DNA from: Dictyobacter aurantiacus
GTDB taxonomy: Bacteria > Chloroflexota > Ktedonobacteria > Ktedonobacterales > Ktedonobacteraceae
Assembly (NCBI RefSeq): GCF_003967515.1
Contig: NZ_BIFQ01000001.1
Location: 5,828,001 to 5,892,000 of the forward strand
DNA length: 64,000 bases
Direction of reading: 5' to 3'
The notes beneath the pieces are model-generated. The model made no database searches, had not been told where the DNA came from, and saw nothing but the letters and a program-made list of their open reading frames with translations. The position numbers were made by a program, and so were the translations under genes. Shown piece by piece: positions 25,879 to 34,808 of the stretch. Numbering within the stretch: position 1 is the stretch's first letter; every line of letters begins with the position of its first letter.

Positions 25879-26515
25879 TATCGGCTCCTCTTGTCTTCAA
25901 GAAAGGCGCTACTTGCACTGTTCGAACCATTCAGTACCTACCTACGATTTACCGCACAATCCGAGTATGTACAGAGCCCCAAAGCAGTAATCAACGAATC
26001 CTTTGCTCTTCCCACCATGGAATTGAAGTTTCGTGCAGCGTTCGCCGAATCTATCGCGATGAATATGAATAATACTTATACTGATGTACACCCCTATCTC
26101 TGCTTTTTTTTCAAAAGAACATTGTGCCCTTGTTAACAACAACACGCTTACTAACAAGAGAGTGTTACTCTGCCAGGGGTAGATTCAGCGGGTGAGCCTG
26201 TAGATGCTAAAGAACGGTTATATATGCCGATCGGCAAAGGGGAAGATCCCCGGGAGGAATGGTTGTTTCCTCGCAGGGATCGTGTGATTCAGTGGGTGCC
26301 AGGATAGGTTATTGTAATTGGGTGATTAGCAATCGCCGGCCGGGGTCGTAAAGGTGCCGAGATAACAAGCCCCGTGTGATAGGGATGCTACAGTTAATGC
26401 ACTATATCATGGAGAATGCCAACCTTCCAAATTCTAATGCAGCATGTCCTCTATTCACGCGTGAATAGAGGACATGCTTATTCCAGTCTAGAAAGTGTTG
26501 ATCCACGACCGATCG
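25879..26515. other. leader region of the lanthipeptide operon
   Basis: No gene was recognised. The right part contains the perfect palindrome at 26441-26478. The left part (25893-25945) is shared with the sequence before precursor 2. The operon promoter is expected here but no convincing -35/-10 pair was picked out. Confidence 0.4.
26441..26478. repeat. 38-bp perfect palindrome at the 3' end of the permease gene
   Basis: Nineteen-base arms meet with no loop: AGCATGTCCTCTATTCACG and its complement, centre ACGCGT. It lies 38 bp beyond the stop codon of the minus-strand gene at 26516. No conserved side module is present, so it is treated as a relative of the larger palindrome family, not a full copy. 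Confidence 0.88.
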
Positions 26516-27529
26516 CTATTCTGATGTCGACAGGCCCATCAGGTAGTGTGCGACGGTCGAGCCGACCAGGTAGAGGTTGTCGAACGCGAGGTCGTTGGTG
26601 CGAGGACTCCTGGTGATGAAATCCTCGAGTGTCTCTCCCGGGGGTGGAGTATAGAAGGCGCTGGCACCCCGTAGATCCAGGTAGTGATTCAGGTAGCCAA
26701 AGCGCTTGAGGGAGGTGGCCGTTGCTGCATCTTCCTGGTTATAGGTGCAGTTGTGGCCCTGGTTATCAGTCAACAGGTCCATAATATGTTGAGCGAGTTG
26801 AGAGAAGAAGAGTCCTTTCCAGAGATTATCGCCCGAGTCTGTATCGCACTGGGCGACAAAGGGTTTTTTGCCTACCTGGCTAGGATACTTATTACGTTCC
26901 GCAATGGCTTCAGGACTATCCTTCAATGCGAGGTTAGCGGTCAGATGATAGGCCAGCGATACCAGGCTCGAATTGAGCTGATAGACGGAGGTGCTATCCG
27001 GGAAGGTAGTTTTGGGAGGAATATAGCCAAAGGGATCCGAGATCTGTCCGGGTAGTTGATGGAAGCCCTGATCCCAGTCAACGACCCAGTCGGCCCAGGC
27101 GGTAAAGCCCAGGGTCCCAGCTTCTTGACGCGGGAAGGTTGAACGTGGCGGGGTGCTGGCCGTGCCAGCGGTAATAAAGTAGGTATTCTGGAAATCGAAG
27201 CGCGTATCGGCCAGGATCGCTGACATACTGGCGGCCGCGTTGGACTTATCGACCCCGGTGATGGTCAGGCAGAGTCTCTGAACATTACATTGGACTGGGT
27301 TATCGGCGCCCGGCACATTAAAGACCAATGTAAAATGTTCATGATCCTGCCATCGCGTCGCTTCACCTGAGAACATAGTGATAATGAATACCTTGACTGC
27401 GAAGGGGTGTTGCGGCTTATGCTTGCCTGGACTCGCTTGAGCCTGTACCAGCCCCGAAGTGAACGTGCCAAGAAGGCAGAGGCTGAGACAGACTGCGAGC
27501 ATGCCCTGCCGCAGGAACTTTGTACGCAT
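26516..27529 (-). CDS. purine nucleoside permease (NUP) family secreted protein
   Basis: From the ATG at 27529 the protein has 337 residues and begins with a signal peptide (RTKFLRQGMLAVCLSLCLLG, then a VQAQA-type cleavage site). The mature part has the NUP pattern: FAVKVFIITMFSGEATRWQ, CLTITGVDKSNAAASMSAIL, DTRFDFQNTYFITAGTAST and WADWVVDWDQGFHQLPG. NUP proteins are related to nucleoside phosphorylases and are named for a Candida purine nucleoside uptake protein. In bacteria they are probably envelope or secreted nucleoside-binding proteins. The longer frame to 27589 is unlikely. It appears monocistronic. Confidence 0.87.
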   Translation of the reverse strand: MRTKFLRQGMLAVCLSLCLLGTFTSGLVQAQASPGKHKPQHPFAVKVFIITMFSGEATRWQDHEHFTLVFNVPGADNPVQCNVQRLCLTITGVDKSNAAASMSAILADTRFDFQNTYFITAGTASTPPRSTFPRQEAGTLGFTAWADWVVDWDQGFHQLPGQISDPFGYIPPKTTFPDSTSVYQLNSSLVSLAYHLTANLALKDSPEAIAERNKYPSQVGKKPFVAQCDTDSGDNLWKGLFFSQLAQHIMDLLTDNQGHNCTYNQEDAATATSLKRFGYLNHYLDLRGASAFYTPPPGETLEDFITRSPRTNDLAFDNLYLVGSTVAHYLMGLSTSE

Positions 27530-27791
27530 GTATACAGTAACCTTTCTACAAATATGTGCTACGTTGTTGTTATGCTTGAAGAGCCCCACATCTGATGATC
27601 GAGGGCATGCTTCATTTATGCTCTACTTTTAGTATATGGAGCGCGTGTTTTGGGATATGTGTATGTATGGGGGATGTATTGAGAGAAGGGAGAAATCGGC
27701 CAATGGTCAATATGTTGAGCGTGATATTTGGCGCGTCATTGAGAGGGGAGATGGTGTGTTTGGGGAAATGTGGGCGTCCGGGGACGGGAGG

Positions 27792-27844
27792 CCTCGGTTC
27801 ACCGATGTACCCCATCGTCCATGGGGTACATCGGTGAACCGAGG
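27792..27844. repeat. 53-bp palindrome directly after glgB
   Basis: Perfect 24-bp arms (CCTCGGTTCACCGATGTACC...) flank a 5-nt loop (CGTCC). It abuts the glgB stop codon at 27845-27847, so it forms the 3' end of that minus-strand transcript. It has the size of the variable-stem family but no GCGGCCGC module and no T-tract. Confidence 0.88.
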
Positions 27845-29920
27845 TCAGGAAGGGTCCCCCGATGGGTGGTCGGAGGAGGTAGGGACCTGTTCCTCTAATG
27901 GTTCGGGTTCGCTGCCGATGGTGCCGGGTCGGCGCTTGAGGATGATGGTTGCCAGAGGGGGCAGCGTCAGGACGATCGAGCGTGATCCAGACTGCCAGGG
28001 GATGGGCTCGCTCGTCATATCTTCGGAGTTGAGCAGGTGGCTGCCACCGTAGCGGGCGTCGTCGCTGTTGAGGATCTCGTAGTAGATGCCCGAGGCTGGT
28101 ACCCCCAGGCGGTAGCCCTGGCGCGGTACCGGCGTAAAGTTGCTGATGAAGAGCAGGGTATCTTCATCGTCCTTGCTGCGGCGCAGGAACGAGATCACAC
28201 TATTATCGCTATCGTGGGGATCGATCCAGGAGAAGCCAGCGGGATCGCAGTCCAGGGCGCTCAGGGCGGGCTCGTCCTGATAGACCTGGTTGAGCCGGGA
28301 GATGAAGTCGAGCAGCTGGGCGTGATGCGGATCGCTAGGCGGCGCCAGCAGGTGCCAGTCCAGGCTCTCCTTGTAGTTCCACTCGGCCCACTGACCGAAC
28401 TCGCCGCCCATAAAGAGCAGCTTCTTGCCGGGGTGACCCCACATATAGCCGTAGAAGGCGCGCAGATTGGCGAACTTCTGCCACAGATCGCCCGGCATCT
28501 TGTTGATCATTGAGCCCTTGATATGCACCACCTCGTCGTGTGAGAGGGGCAGCACGTAGTTTTCCGAATAGGCATACATCAGCGAGAAGGTAATGTTGTT
28601 GTGGTAGTTGCGACGGTAGATAGGGTCCAGCTTCATATATTCAAGCATGTCGTGCATCCAGCCCATGTTCCACTTGTGGGTGAAGCCCAGGCCTCCAACA
28701 TAGGTAGGACGCGTCACCAGCGGCCATGCGCTCGACTCCTCGGCGATGGTGACCGCGCCGGGTACCTCGGCGTAGACCGCCTCGTTGAGCTGCTGCAGGA
28801 AGGTGACCGCCTCCAGATGTTCACGGCCACCATGCTCATTGGGGATCCACTCGCCCGCCGGCCGTAGATAGTCCAGGTAGAGCATTGAGGCCACCGCGTC
28901 CACGCGCAGACCGTCGATATGGTACTCGCGCAGCCAGAAGAGCGCGCTGGCGACCAGGAAGTTGCGCACCTCGCTGCGTCCATAGTCAAAGACGTAGGTC
29001 CCCCACTCTTTATGCTCGCCCTTGCGCGGATCGGGATGTTCATACAGGTGCGTGCCATCGAAGTAGGCCAGGGCATGACCATCCTTGGGGAAGTGCGAAG
29101 GGACCCAGTCCAGGATCACGCCGATGCCCGCCTGGTGGACATAATCGATAAAATACTGAAAATCCTCGGGTGTGCCAAAGCGGGACGTGGGCGCGTAGTA
29201 GCCGGTACACTGATAGCCCCAGGAGCCATCGAACGGATACTCGGTGATGGGCAGCAACTCGATATGGGTAAAGCCGTGAGCCTTCACATAGTCGGTCAGC
29301 GCCGGGGCTAGCTCGCGATAGGTCATAAAGCGATCCTCTTCGGCCGCTCCCGGCACATGACGCTCGGGCACGTGGCGCCAGGATCCCAGGTGCACCTCAT
29401 AGATCGACAGCGGAGCGTTCAGATCCTGGCGCTGTGCCCGCTGCTCCAGCCAGGCCGCGTCCTGCCACTGGTGATGTCTGATATCCTGCACGATACTGGC
29501 CGTATTGGGGCGCAGCTCACTGGCGAAGGCATAGGGATCGATCTTATCGGCCGTGTAGTTGTTATTGCGTGAATAGATGGCGTACTTGTAGAGCGCGCCC
29601 TCGCGCAGTCCCGGTATAAACGTCTCCCAGACGCCCAGTTCCTGGTGGCGCAGTTCCATCAGATTGGTGCTGCGATTCCAGCCGTTGAAATCGCCGATCA
29701 CCGAGATCGCGCGCGCATTGGGGGCCCAGACCGCGAAGTTGACGCCCTCCACTCCATCGACGACGCGGGGGTGCGCCCCCATCTTCTCATACAGATAAAA
29801 GTGTTTCCCCTGCCCAAAGAGGTAGAGATCAAACTCACTAAAGATCGACGGGATCTCCCCGGTCTGCGACTGATTATTGGTACCGCTGTCTGGTTGCTGC
29901 GGAAGATGTGGTGCTGACAT
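27845..29920 (-). CDS. glgB: 1,4-alpha-glucan branching enzyme
   Basis: The 691-residue protein is a GH13 glycogen branching enzyme. It has an N-terminal CBM48-like domain (FAVWAPNARAISVIGDFNGW), then the (beta/alpha)8 barrel with the family motifs: DWVPSHFPKD, the nucleophile in DGLRVDAVASML, the acid/base in VTIAEESSAWP and LPLSHDEVVHIKGSM. A C-terminal beta domain completes it. It forms alpha-1,6 branches in glycogen. The length is normal for GlgB. The ATG follows AAAGGACG. No other glg genes are adjacent. Confidence 0.97.
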   Translation of the reverse strand: MSAPHLPQQPDSGTNNQSQTGEIPSIFSEFDLYLFGQGKHFYLYEKMGAHPRVVDGVEGVNFAVWAPNARAISVIGDFNGWNRSTNLMELRHQELGVWETFIPGLREGALYKYAIYSRNNNYTADKIDPYAFASELRPNTASIVQDIRHHQWQDAAWLEQRAQRQDLNAPLSIYEVHLGSWRHVPERHVPGAAEEDRFMTYRELAPALTDYVKAHGFTHIELLPITEYPFDGSWGYQCTGYYAPTSRFGTPEDFQYFIDYVHQAGIGVILDWVPSHFPKDGHALAYFDGTHLYEHPDPRKGEHKEWGTYVFDYGRSEVRNFLVASALFWLREYHIDGLRVDAVASMLYLDYLRPAGEWIPNEHGGREHLEAVTFLQQLNEAVYAEVPGAVTIAEESSAWPLVTRPTYVGGLGFTHKWNMGWMHDMLEYMKLDPIYRRNYHNNITFSLMYAYSENYVLPLSHDEVVHIKGSMINKMPGDLWQKFANLRAFYGYMWGHPGKKLLFMGGEFGQWAEWNYKESLDWHLLAPPSDPHHAQLLDFISRLNQVYQDEPALSALDCDPAGFSWIDPHDSDNSVISFLRRSKDDEDTLLFISNFTPVPRQGYRLGVPASGIYYEILNSDDARYGGSHLLNSEDMTSEPIPWQSGSRSIVLTLPPLATIILKRRPGTIGSEPEPLEEQVPTSSDHPSGDPS

Positions 29921-30004
29921 AAAAAACGTCCTTTGTTTTCGTTATTTGTGCCAATTTGCTTTTAGCATAGCACATTCAGCCAACCATCAGGACGTGTAAG
30001 AATG

Positions 30005-30160
30005 TATCTGACTCCCGTCCCCCTGAGGGCACATGCGCGCCCCCGCACGCGCGTCCGCTACGCGGCCGCATTGTTATGGTCTGTTGGTGCAACAGGGGCG
30101 CGAAAGCGCCCCTGCTGCACCAACAGACCATGGAGCCGTGAGCACCGCCGGTGCGAAAAC
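30005..30160 (+). repeat. variable-stem palindromic element E
   Basis: The conserved side module is complete: TATCTGACTCCCGTC, a small hairpin (GAGGGCACATGCGCGCCC), CGCACGCGCGTCCGC and GCGGCCGCATTGTT. The palindrome is at 30076-30131, with 26-bp arms, one G/T-type mismatch and a GAAA loop closed by GCGC. The downstream motif reads GCCGTGAGCACCGCCGGTGC. It lies between glgB and the MFS gene, both on the minus strand, so its module runs against their transcription. Confidence 0.87.
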
Positions 30161-30227
30161 TCAGCCGGGCTGCAGGCGATGATCATGAGAATCAGACACG
30201 CTCTAATTTTGAAGGCAGAAACAAGGC

Positions 30228-30274
30228 AGCACGTGCGGACGAGTATGCTCCCGGCATGCTTGCCCGCACGTGCT
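30228..30274. repeat. intergenic hairpin sharing a motif with 16967
   Basis: Arms AGCACGTGCGG and CCGCACGTGCT enclose a smaller hairpin, GAGTATGC-TCCCG-GCATGCTT. The inner part is nearly identical to the hairpin at 16967-16987. It lies 69 bp beyond the stop codon of the minus-strand MFS gene. Confidence 0.75.
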
Positions 30275-30342
30275 GTGGTCTTTTTCCTTTATGCATGCTC
30301 TAAAGTTGCATATATCGAGGCTTGCGGCCCCAAACGTATACG

Positions 30343-31638
30343 TTAAGATGGTTTGACGGGGATGGGTGATTCGGTGAGGGCGGATGGTTCGGCGGGTGTT
30401 GGGATGCTGACCAGGCTCATCGCCGGTATTTTGATAAACGGGAGCGCGCTGAGGGCGAAGATGGCGCCGGAGATGTCGAGCAGCACGGCGGTGCCGAGCA
30501 GGCCGGCGCCGACGCTGGAGATGCCCATTCCGATCAATACCATCAGGGACAGCACCGTGTTGTAGGAGCCAAAGACGCGGCCGCGATAGCTGTCGCTGGT
30601 CGCCTTCTGCATCAGCGTCTGGGCGGTCACCATGGCCCAGACAAGGAGGGCGCCGATGATGGCCATCAGGACCAGGTCGATGGCAAAGATGGGGGTATTG
30701 ATGATGATGATCAGGAACATGCCCATGATCCCAAATGAGAGCATGATCAGGTAACGGGGCTGCAGGCGACGGATGACCTGTTGACTGACGACGGAGGCCA
30801 GCAGGGCGCCCATTCCCTGTGCCGCCATAATCCAGCCAAGGGTGCTGGCATTGCCGTGGAGAATATCACGGGTAAAGGCCACCAGCAGCACATCCAGAAT
30901 TCCTTCTCCCACCATCATCACACCCATGCCGGTAAAGATGGCGCGCAACACCGGCTCCGTGCGTACCACCTGCAGTCCGTCGACCAGCTCATGCCAGAGC
31001 TTGAGCCAGAGCGCCTTTGGCGTGGCCTGCGCTCCTGCACTGGCCGGCGCAGCCGGTTGCGGTCGAATCTGGGGTCGGAAGGTGATCAGCAGGAGGCACA
31101 GGGCCGCGACCAGGTAGGAGGAGCTATCGATGGCCACGATACTGATAATGCCAAAGAAGGCGTAGAGCGCGCCGCCGAGGGATGGTCCCAGCAGGCGCGT
31201 CACCGCCTCGCTGAATGAATCCAGCGAGTTGGCGGCCACCAATTCCTGCGAGGAAACGATCTGCGGGATCAACGCGCTTTTGGCCGGCATGAAAAACTGC
31301 GAGATCGCCGACTCCAGCAGGGTTACTGCATAGATCAGCCAGAGCAGGGAGGGGGAGTGAGCCAGCAGCAGAAGGAGCAGGATCGCGGCGCGTAGCAGAT
31401 TGGTCGCGATCATCACGAGGCGGCGATCCCAGCGATCGGCGAAGACGCCACCCAGCGAGCCGAGCAACAGGCGCGGCACCGACATCGCGATGAACGTTCC
31501 ACCGGTCGCCAGAACTGAATTGGTGAGATCGAATATATAGAACGGGAGGGCCAGCACCATCAGCCAGTCCCCAAGAATGGAGATCAGCTCACCACTCCAT
31601 AGCAGGGCAAAGTTGCGGTTGCGCAGAACAGAAAACAT
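30343..31638 (-). CDS. major facilitator superfamily transporter (MFS_3-like efflux)
   Basis: The 431-residue protein has about 12 hydrophobic helices and starts with the pattern typical of MFS_3-type drug or siderophore exporters (RNRNFALLWSGELISILGDW). The loop motif between helices 2 and 3 is GGVFADRWDRRLVMI, and helix 4-5 features (FFMPAKSALIPQIVSSQELV) fit the same group. It should export small molecules by proton antiport; the substrate is unknown. The ATG has a good AAGGAGCG site. It is not next to a biosynthetic operon. Confidence 0.92.
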   Translation of the reverse strand: MFSVLRNRNFALLWSGELISILGDWLMVLALPFYIFDLTNSVLATGGTFIAMSVPRLLLGSLGGVFADRWDRRLVMIATNLLRAAILLLLLLAHSPSLLWLIYAVTLLESAISQFFMPAKSALIPQIVSSQELVAANSLDSFSEAVTRLLGPSLGGALYAFFGIISIVAIDSSSYLVAALCLLLITFRPQIRPQPAAPASAGAQATPKALWLKLWHELVDGLQVVRTEPVLRAIFTGMGVMMVGEGILDVLLVAFTRDILHGNASTLGWIMAAQGMGALLASVVSQQVIRRLQPRYLIMLSFGIMGMFLIIIINTPIFAIDLVLMAIIGALLVWAMVTAQTLMQKATSDSYRGRVFGSYNTVLSLMVLIGMGISSVGAGLLGTAVLLDISGAIFALSALPFIKIPAMSLVSIPTPAEPSALTESPIPVKPS

Positions 31639-31816
31639 TGTTGATCGCTCCTTCTAACTGCAAAAAAATCATATTAAAATGGCAATTTGTATTATCCGTT
31701 TGATTTTTATTGTCAATCAATAACAAAATATTACAATGATGTGGTGTATTTTGTCAATAAGATGGCGATTTAAATTATTGGCATGGCAAAAATCTGCATA
31801 TGTATGATCTGTGTTT

Positions 31817-31854
31817 ATCGAGTTGAATACAATAAATCGAGTTGGATACAATAA
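31817..31854. repeat. 19-bp tandem repeat upstream of the DksA-like gene
   Basis: ATCGAGTTGAATACAATAA is followed directly by ATCGAGTTGGATACAATAA, one difference in 19 bases. It lies in the 414-bp AT-rich region between divergent genes (31639-32052), about 200 bp before the ATG at 32053. It may be a regulator binding site. Nothing else was recognised in that region. Confidence 0.6.
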
Positions 31855-32052
31855 AGAGAGGGGATATTGTGAGCTGGTATGCATGAGACCAATTAGCTGT
31901 GAGCAACGTGTAGTAAAGAGATAACAACGGGTTTTCAAACTACGCTTCAGCCGCGTACCCGGGCGTAGAGAGCCAGCTTGCATGGCTGTGTTGGGAGAGA
32001 GTCCCGGGGGCATGAAGCGCCACAGATAGATAAGAAAGGAAGATGCAGAGCC

Positions 32053-32469
32053 ATGGCTATTGATATAGCAAAGATGAAGAAGCGTTTGGAGGAGCAACGC
32101 CATGAGCTAGAGGAGAATCTCAAGGAGCCTACAGCGGGGCCACCACCTCAGGGTGATGGCGATCCAGCCGCGATCGATTACCAGGATATGGAAGACGATG
32201 CCACCGATGAGCAGGAGATGCAGCAAGAACAGGGCATCCGCTTCACCCTGCAGACGCAACTGGACGAGGTGAATACTGCCCTCAAGCGCATCGAAGATGG
32301 CACCTATGGGCGTTGTGTTGATTGTGGCAAAGAGATCCCTCCTAAACGCCTGGAGGCTATTCCCTGGGCGCAGCGCTGTATCGAGGACGAAGAAAAACAC
32401 GATCAGTTGCTGGCCGAAGAAGACGCCGTCCGCGGCAACGAGCCTACTGAGGGCACCCATTTCTACTAG
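32053..32469 (+). CDS. TraR/DksA-type zinc finger protein with one Cys missing
   Basis: From the ATG at 32053 the protein has 138 residues. A long N-terminal coiled-coil-like region (AIDIAKMKKRLEEQRHELEE...) precedes a C-terminal finger: YGRCVDCGKEIPPKRLEAIP and WAQRCIEDEE. Three of the four expected Cys are present; the last position of the second CxxC is Asp (CIED). Family members bind RNA polymerase through the secondary channel or act as general stress proteins. The acidic N-terminus and the length fit the family. Binding of zinc is uncertain with three Cys. Confidence 0.88.
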   Translation: MAIDIAKMKKRLEEQRHELEENLKEPTAGPPPQGDGDPAAIDYQDMEDDATDEQEMQQEQGIRFTLQTQLDEVNTALKRIEDGTYGRCVDCGKEIPPKRLEAIPWAQRCIEDEEKHDQLLAEEDAVRGNEPTEGTHFY

Positions 32470-32729
32470 AGATTATTTTCTAGCATGGTTGCCCCCCTGA
32501 ATTGCGTAGAAATACGTAGGTATACAGAAAGATACATCTATTTACGCCCATTGATATAATTATTCCTTTGGGCACGAATAGGTGTATCTTTTTAATTCAG
32601 GGATAAAATACCTGATATTAAGGAATCTCGATATACTCCAAAATCATCTTGACGTGTCCCATCATGTCCACTACAATGGATACCTATCGATTCGTGAATC
32701 TTTTAGTGCATGTAGGGAAGAGTAACTTG

Positions 32730-34706
32730 ATGGGGTATGAGATGCTGCCTTCGTTTTTGAGGCGCAGGGTGTTGGTGGCGGTAGCTCCAGATGACATGCA
32801 GGCGATCGAACTGGTCAAAGCCATGCGTGCGCTGGGTTTAACGGTAATCATTGCGGCGACTATTGGTCTGGCGTCGCAGGCGGATGACGTAGCGGTCTGT
32901 GTGGTTGTGCTGCATCCCGACAGGTGGCGTAGCGCCCCTTCGATCATTACCGCGATGCGCAGGAATCCACGCTTTATGATTCCTGTGCTACAGGCTCCTA
33001 TGGAGCTGCCCAGGGTCGCGTGGGCGACCGAGCCATTTTATCTAACGGAAGAGACGCTGGCCCAGACGGCGAAGGCCCTGGTGGGCATGATTCGTGGCCA
33101 CCTGCAGACGGTATCGGAGCACGAGATCAACGCGCTCATACAGCAGCGCGCGGTCTTGCATCCCTGGTTTCGTGAGCCTGAGATGCTGGGAAGCGTTCCC
33201 GCTCCCATGCATAAAAAGATGCCCCGTAGCAAGCTGGCCCATTATCTTCAGCTCAGCTGGCCGCTGGCATTTATCCTCTGTATCAGCTTTTTGACCTACT
33301 ATTTTTTCCAGCTTTCCGTCACCACCAATACCGAAGCCATCACGCCGATGGCTACCACCTCAACCTGGCGCAACCATGCCTACTCCGCACTCGTTCCTGG
33401 CCAGGAATGTGATCCTGGTGGTGCCGACTGGGAGATACCGGGATATTATAAAGATGTCGCCGCGCCTAACCCGGCCACGGCCACGCCTTCCACTCGCAAA
33501 AGCGTCCCGACGCCCCACCTGATCAATGATAACTCGGTGGTTCCTACCTGTCGGCAAGATGGTGTGATGCTGACCCATACCAATCATTACGCGGCCTTTG
33601 CCTCAATGATCTTTACCAGCCGAGGGCTGCCCTTGCCGCCGCACTATAGCACCAGTATCACGGCCAGTTCTGTCAATACCAGTAAATCCGCCATCTTTCA
33701 GCTGGGGGTACGTGACCAGAGTGGGTCCGACATGAGTGGCGTCGACTTTGGCTACGGCAACGATGCGCTACGGATCGGGACCAATGGTGCCTGGGAGGTT
33801 GTACGCTATGACAACACGACCGGCGCGATCGAGGTGCGCTACGCCCGTGGCTTCGTTCCCGCAGCCTCCCACTATACGCTGGCGGCCGACATCAACGGGC
33901 CGGCCATGACCTTTACGATTAACCGGCAGACCGTAGCCACCATTATTGATACCACGTATCCCGATAGCTACGGCATCTCCTTTGGCCTGAGCGATGGTGG
34001 TATCCAGCGGCCGCCCAGCGCCCTCTTTTCCCATTTCAGCTATACTCCCCTGCCGGATCATCTGCCAAAGAACGAGGCCGAGGTGCGCAGTACCGCCGAC
34101 GCGCAGGTCAATGCCGCCGCCGATCAACTGCGGCAGCAAAGCTATCAGACGGCCACGCCCGGATTCGGCTGTGATCACGGCCAGGGACAATGGCAACCGA
34201 CCGCGCTGACCGGGGGAGCGGCGACCACCCACTGCCTGGCACGGGGACTGAGCGTCGAGCAGAGCGCGCGCGTCAAGGACATGGGGCGTGTCTCGTTCTA
34301 TGGTCTTGATGGCTTTATCTACGGTAACTATCGCGTCGGCGTCGATGTCGCTCTGAAAAGGGACAGCGACAACTGGGCCGGGCTGGGGACGCGCGTCGAT
34401 CCACTGGGGTCCAGCTATACCTTCCTGGTGCGCAGCGATGGGAGCTGGAAGATACTGCGCTACGACAGCGATGGGGTCCCACATCAACTGGCGGCAGGTC
34501 GCGTCGCCCGGCGCGACACCTACAGCCTGCAGGCCCAGAGCAGCGGAGCAAGCCACAGCCTGCGCATCAACGGCGTCCCGGTCGCCACGGTCTTCGATCC
34601 CTTCTTGAGCACCACCGACCACATCGAGCTCAATACCCTCCCTGATGACAAGGGGGCGGCAGCCGCCACCACCTTCTCAAACTTCACCTTCACGCCGCTC
34701 TCATGA
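32730..34706 (+). CDS. single-pass membrane protein with duplicated beta-rich ectodomain
   Basis: The ATG at 32730 follows GGGAAGAG; the longer frame to 32649 is less likely. The 658-residue protein has a cytoplasmic N-terminal domain of about 150 residues (RRRVLVAVAPDDMQAIELVK...) with a Rossmann- or TIR-like strand-helix pattern. One hydrophobic helix follows (LSWPLAFILCISFLTYYFFQ, about 195-215). The ectodomain holds two related repeats. Each starts with a PGxxCDxGxxxW motif (PGQECDPGGADW and PGFGCDHGQGQW) and ends with a concanavalin-like beta region (FTINRQTVATI and LRINGVPVATV). It may sense or bind a surface ligand. No named family is recognised. Confidence 0.75.
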   Translation: MGYEMLPSFLRRRVLVAVAPDDMQAIELVKAMRALGLTVIIAATIGLASQADDVAVCVVVLHPDRWRSAPSIITAMRRNPRFMIPVLQAPMELPRVAWATEPFYLTEETLAQTAKALVGMIRGHLQTVSEHEINALIQQRAVLHPWFREPEMLGSVPAPMHKKMPRSKLAHYLQLSWPLAFILCISFLTYYFFQLSVTTNTEAITPMATTSTWRNHAYSALVPGQECDPGGADWEIPGYYKDVAAPNPATATPSTRKSVPTPHLINDNSVVPTCRQDGVMLTHTNHYAAFASMIFTSRGLPLPPHYSTSITASSVNTSKSAIFQLGVRDQSGSDMSGVDFGYGNDALRIGTNGAWEVVRYDNTTGAIEVRYARGFVPAASHYTLAADINGPAMTFTINRQTVATIIDTTYPDSYGISFGLSDGGIQRPPSALFSHFSYTPLPDHLPKNEAEVRSTADAQVNAAADQLRQQSYQTATPGFGCDHGQGQWQPTALTGGAATTHCLARGLSVEQSARVKDMGRVSFYGLDGFIYGNYRVGVDVALKRDSDNWAGLGTRVDPLGSSYTFLVRSDGSWKILRYDSDGVPHQLAAGRVARRDTYSLQAQSSGASHSLRINGVPVATVFDPFLSTTDHIELNTLPDDKGAAAATTFSNFTFTPLS

Positions 34707-34808
34707 TAAAGCGCGAACGGCGGCGTCTTTTGGGAAGATAATATTTGGAGCTGAGGTCTCTGTGTGATATGCTGAAGCAAGCCCAGCAACTACGGAGGGG
34801 ATTGTTTT

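Larger units (their letters stand above)
25507..25945 (-). repeat. tandem duplication of the precursor unit
   Basis: The sequence before precursor 1 (about 25893-25945) and before precursor 2 (about 25507-25560) is shared: CTTCAAGAAAGGCGCTACTT, then TTCGAACCATTCAGT. With the shared ribosome binding sites, leaders and trailing hairpins, this shows the precursor genes arose by duplication of a unit of about 390 bp. Precursor 3 has lost the upstream half of the unit. Confidence 0.8.

Noticed and set aside
31717..32103. A 128-codon minus-strand frame in the region before the DksA-like gene
   Set aside because: It lies in AT-rich promoter DNA, overlaps the DksA-like start, and shows no family features.
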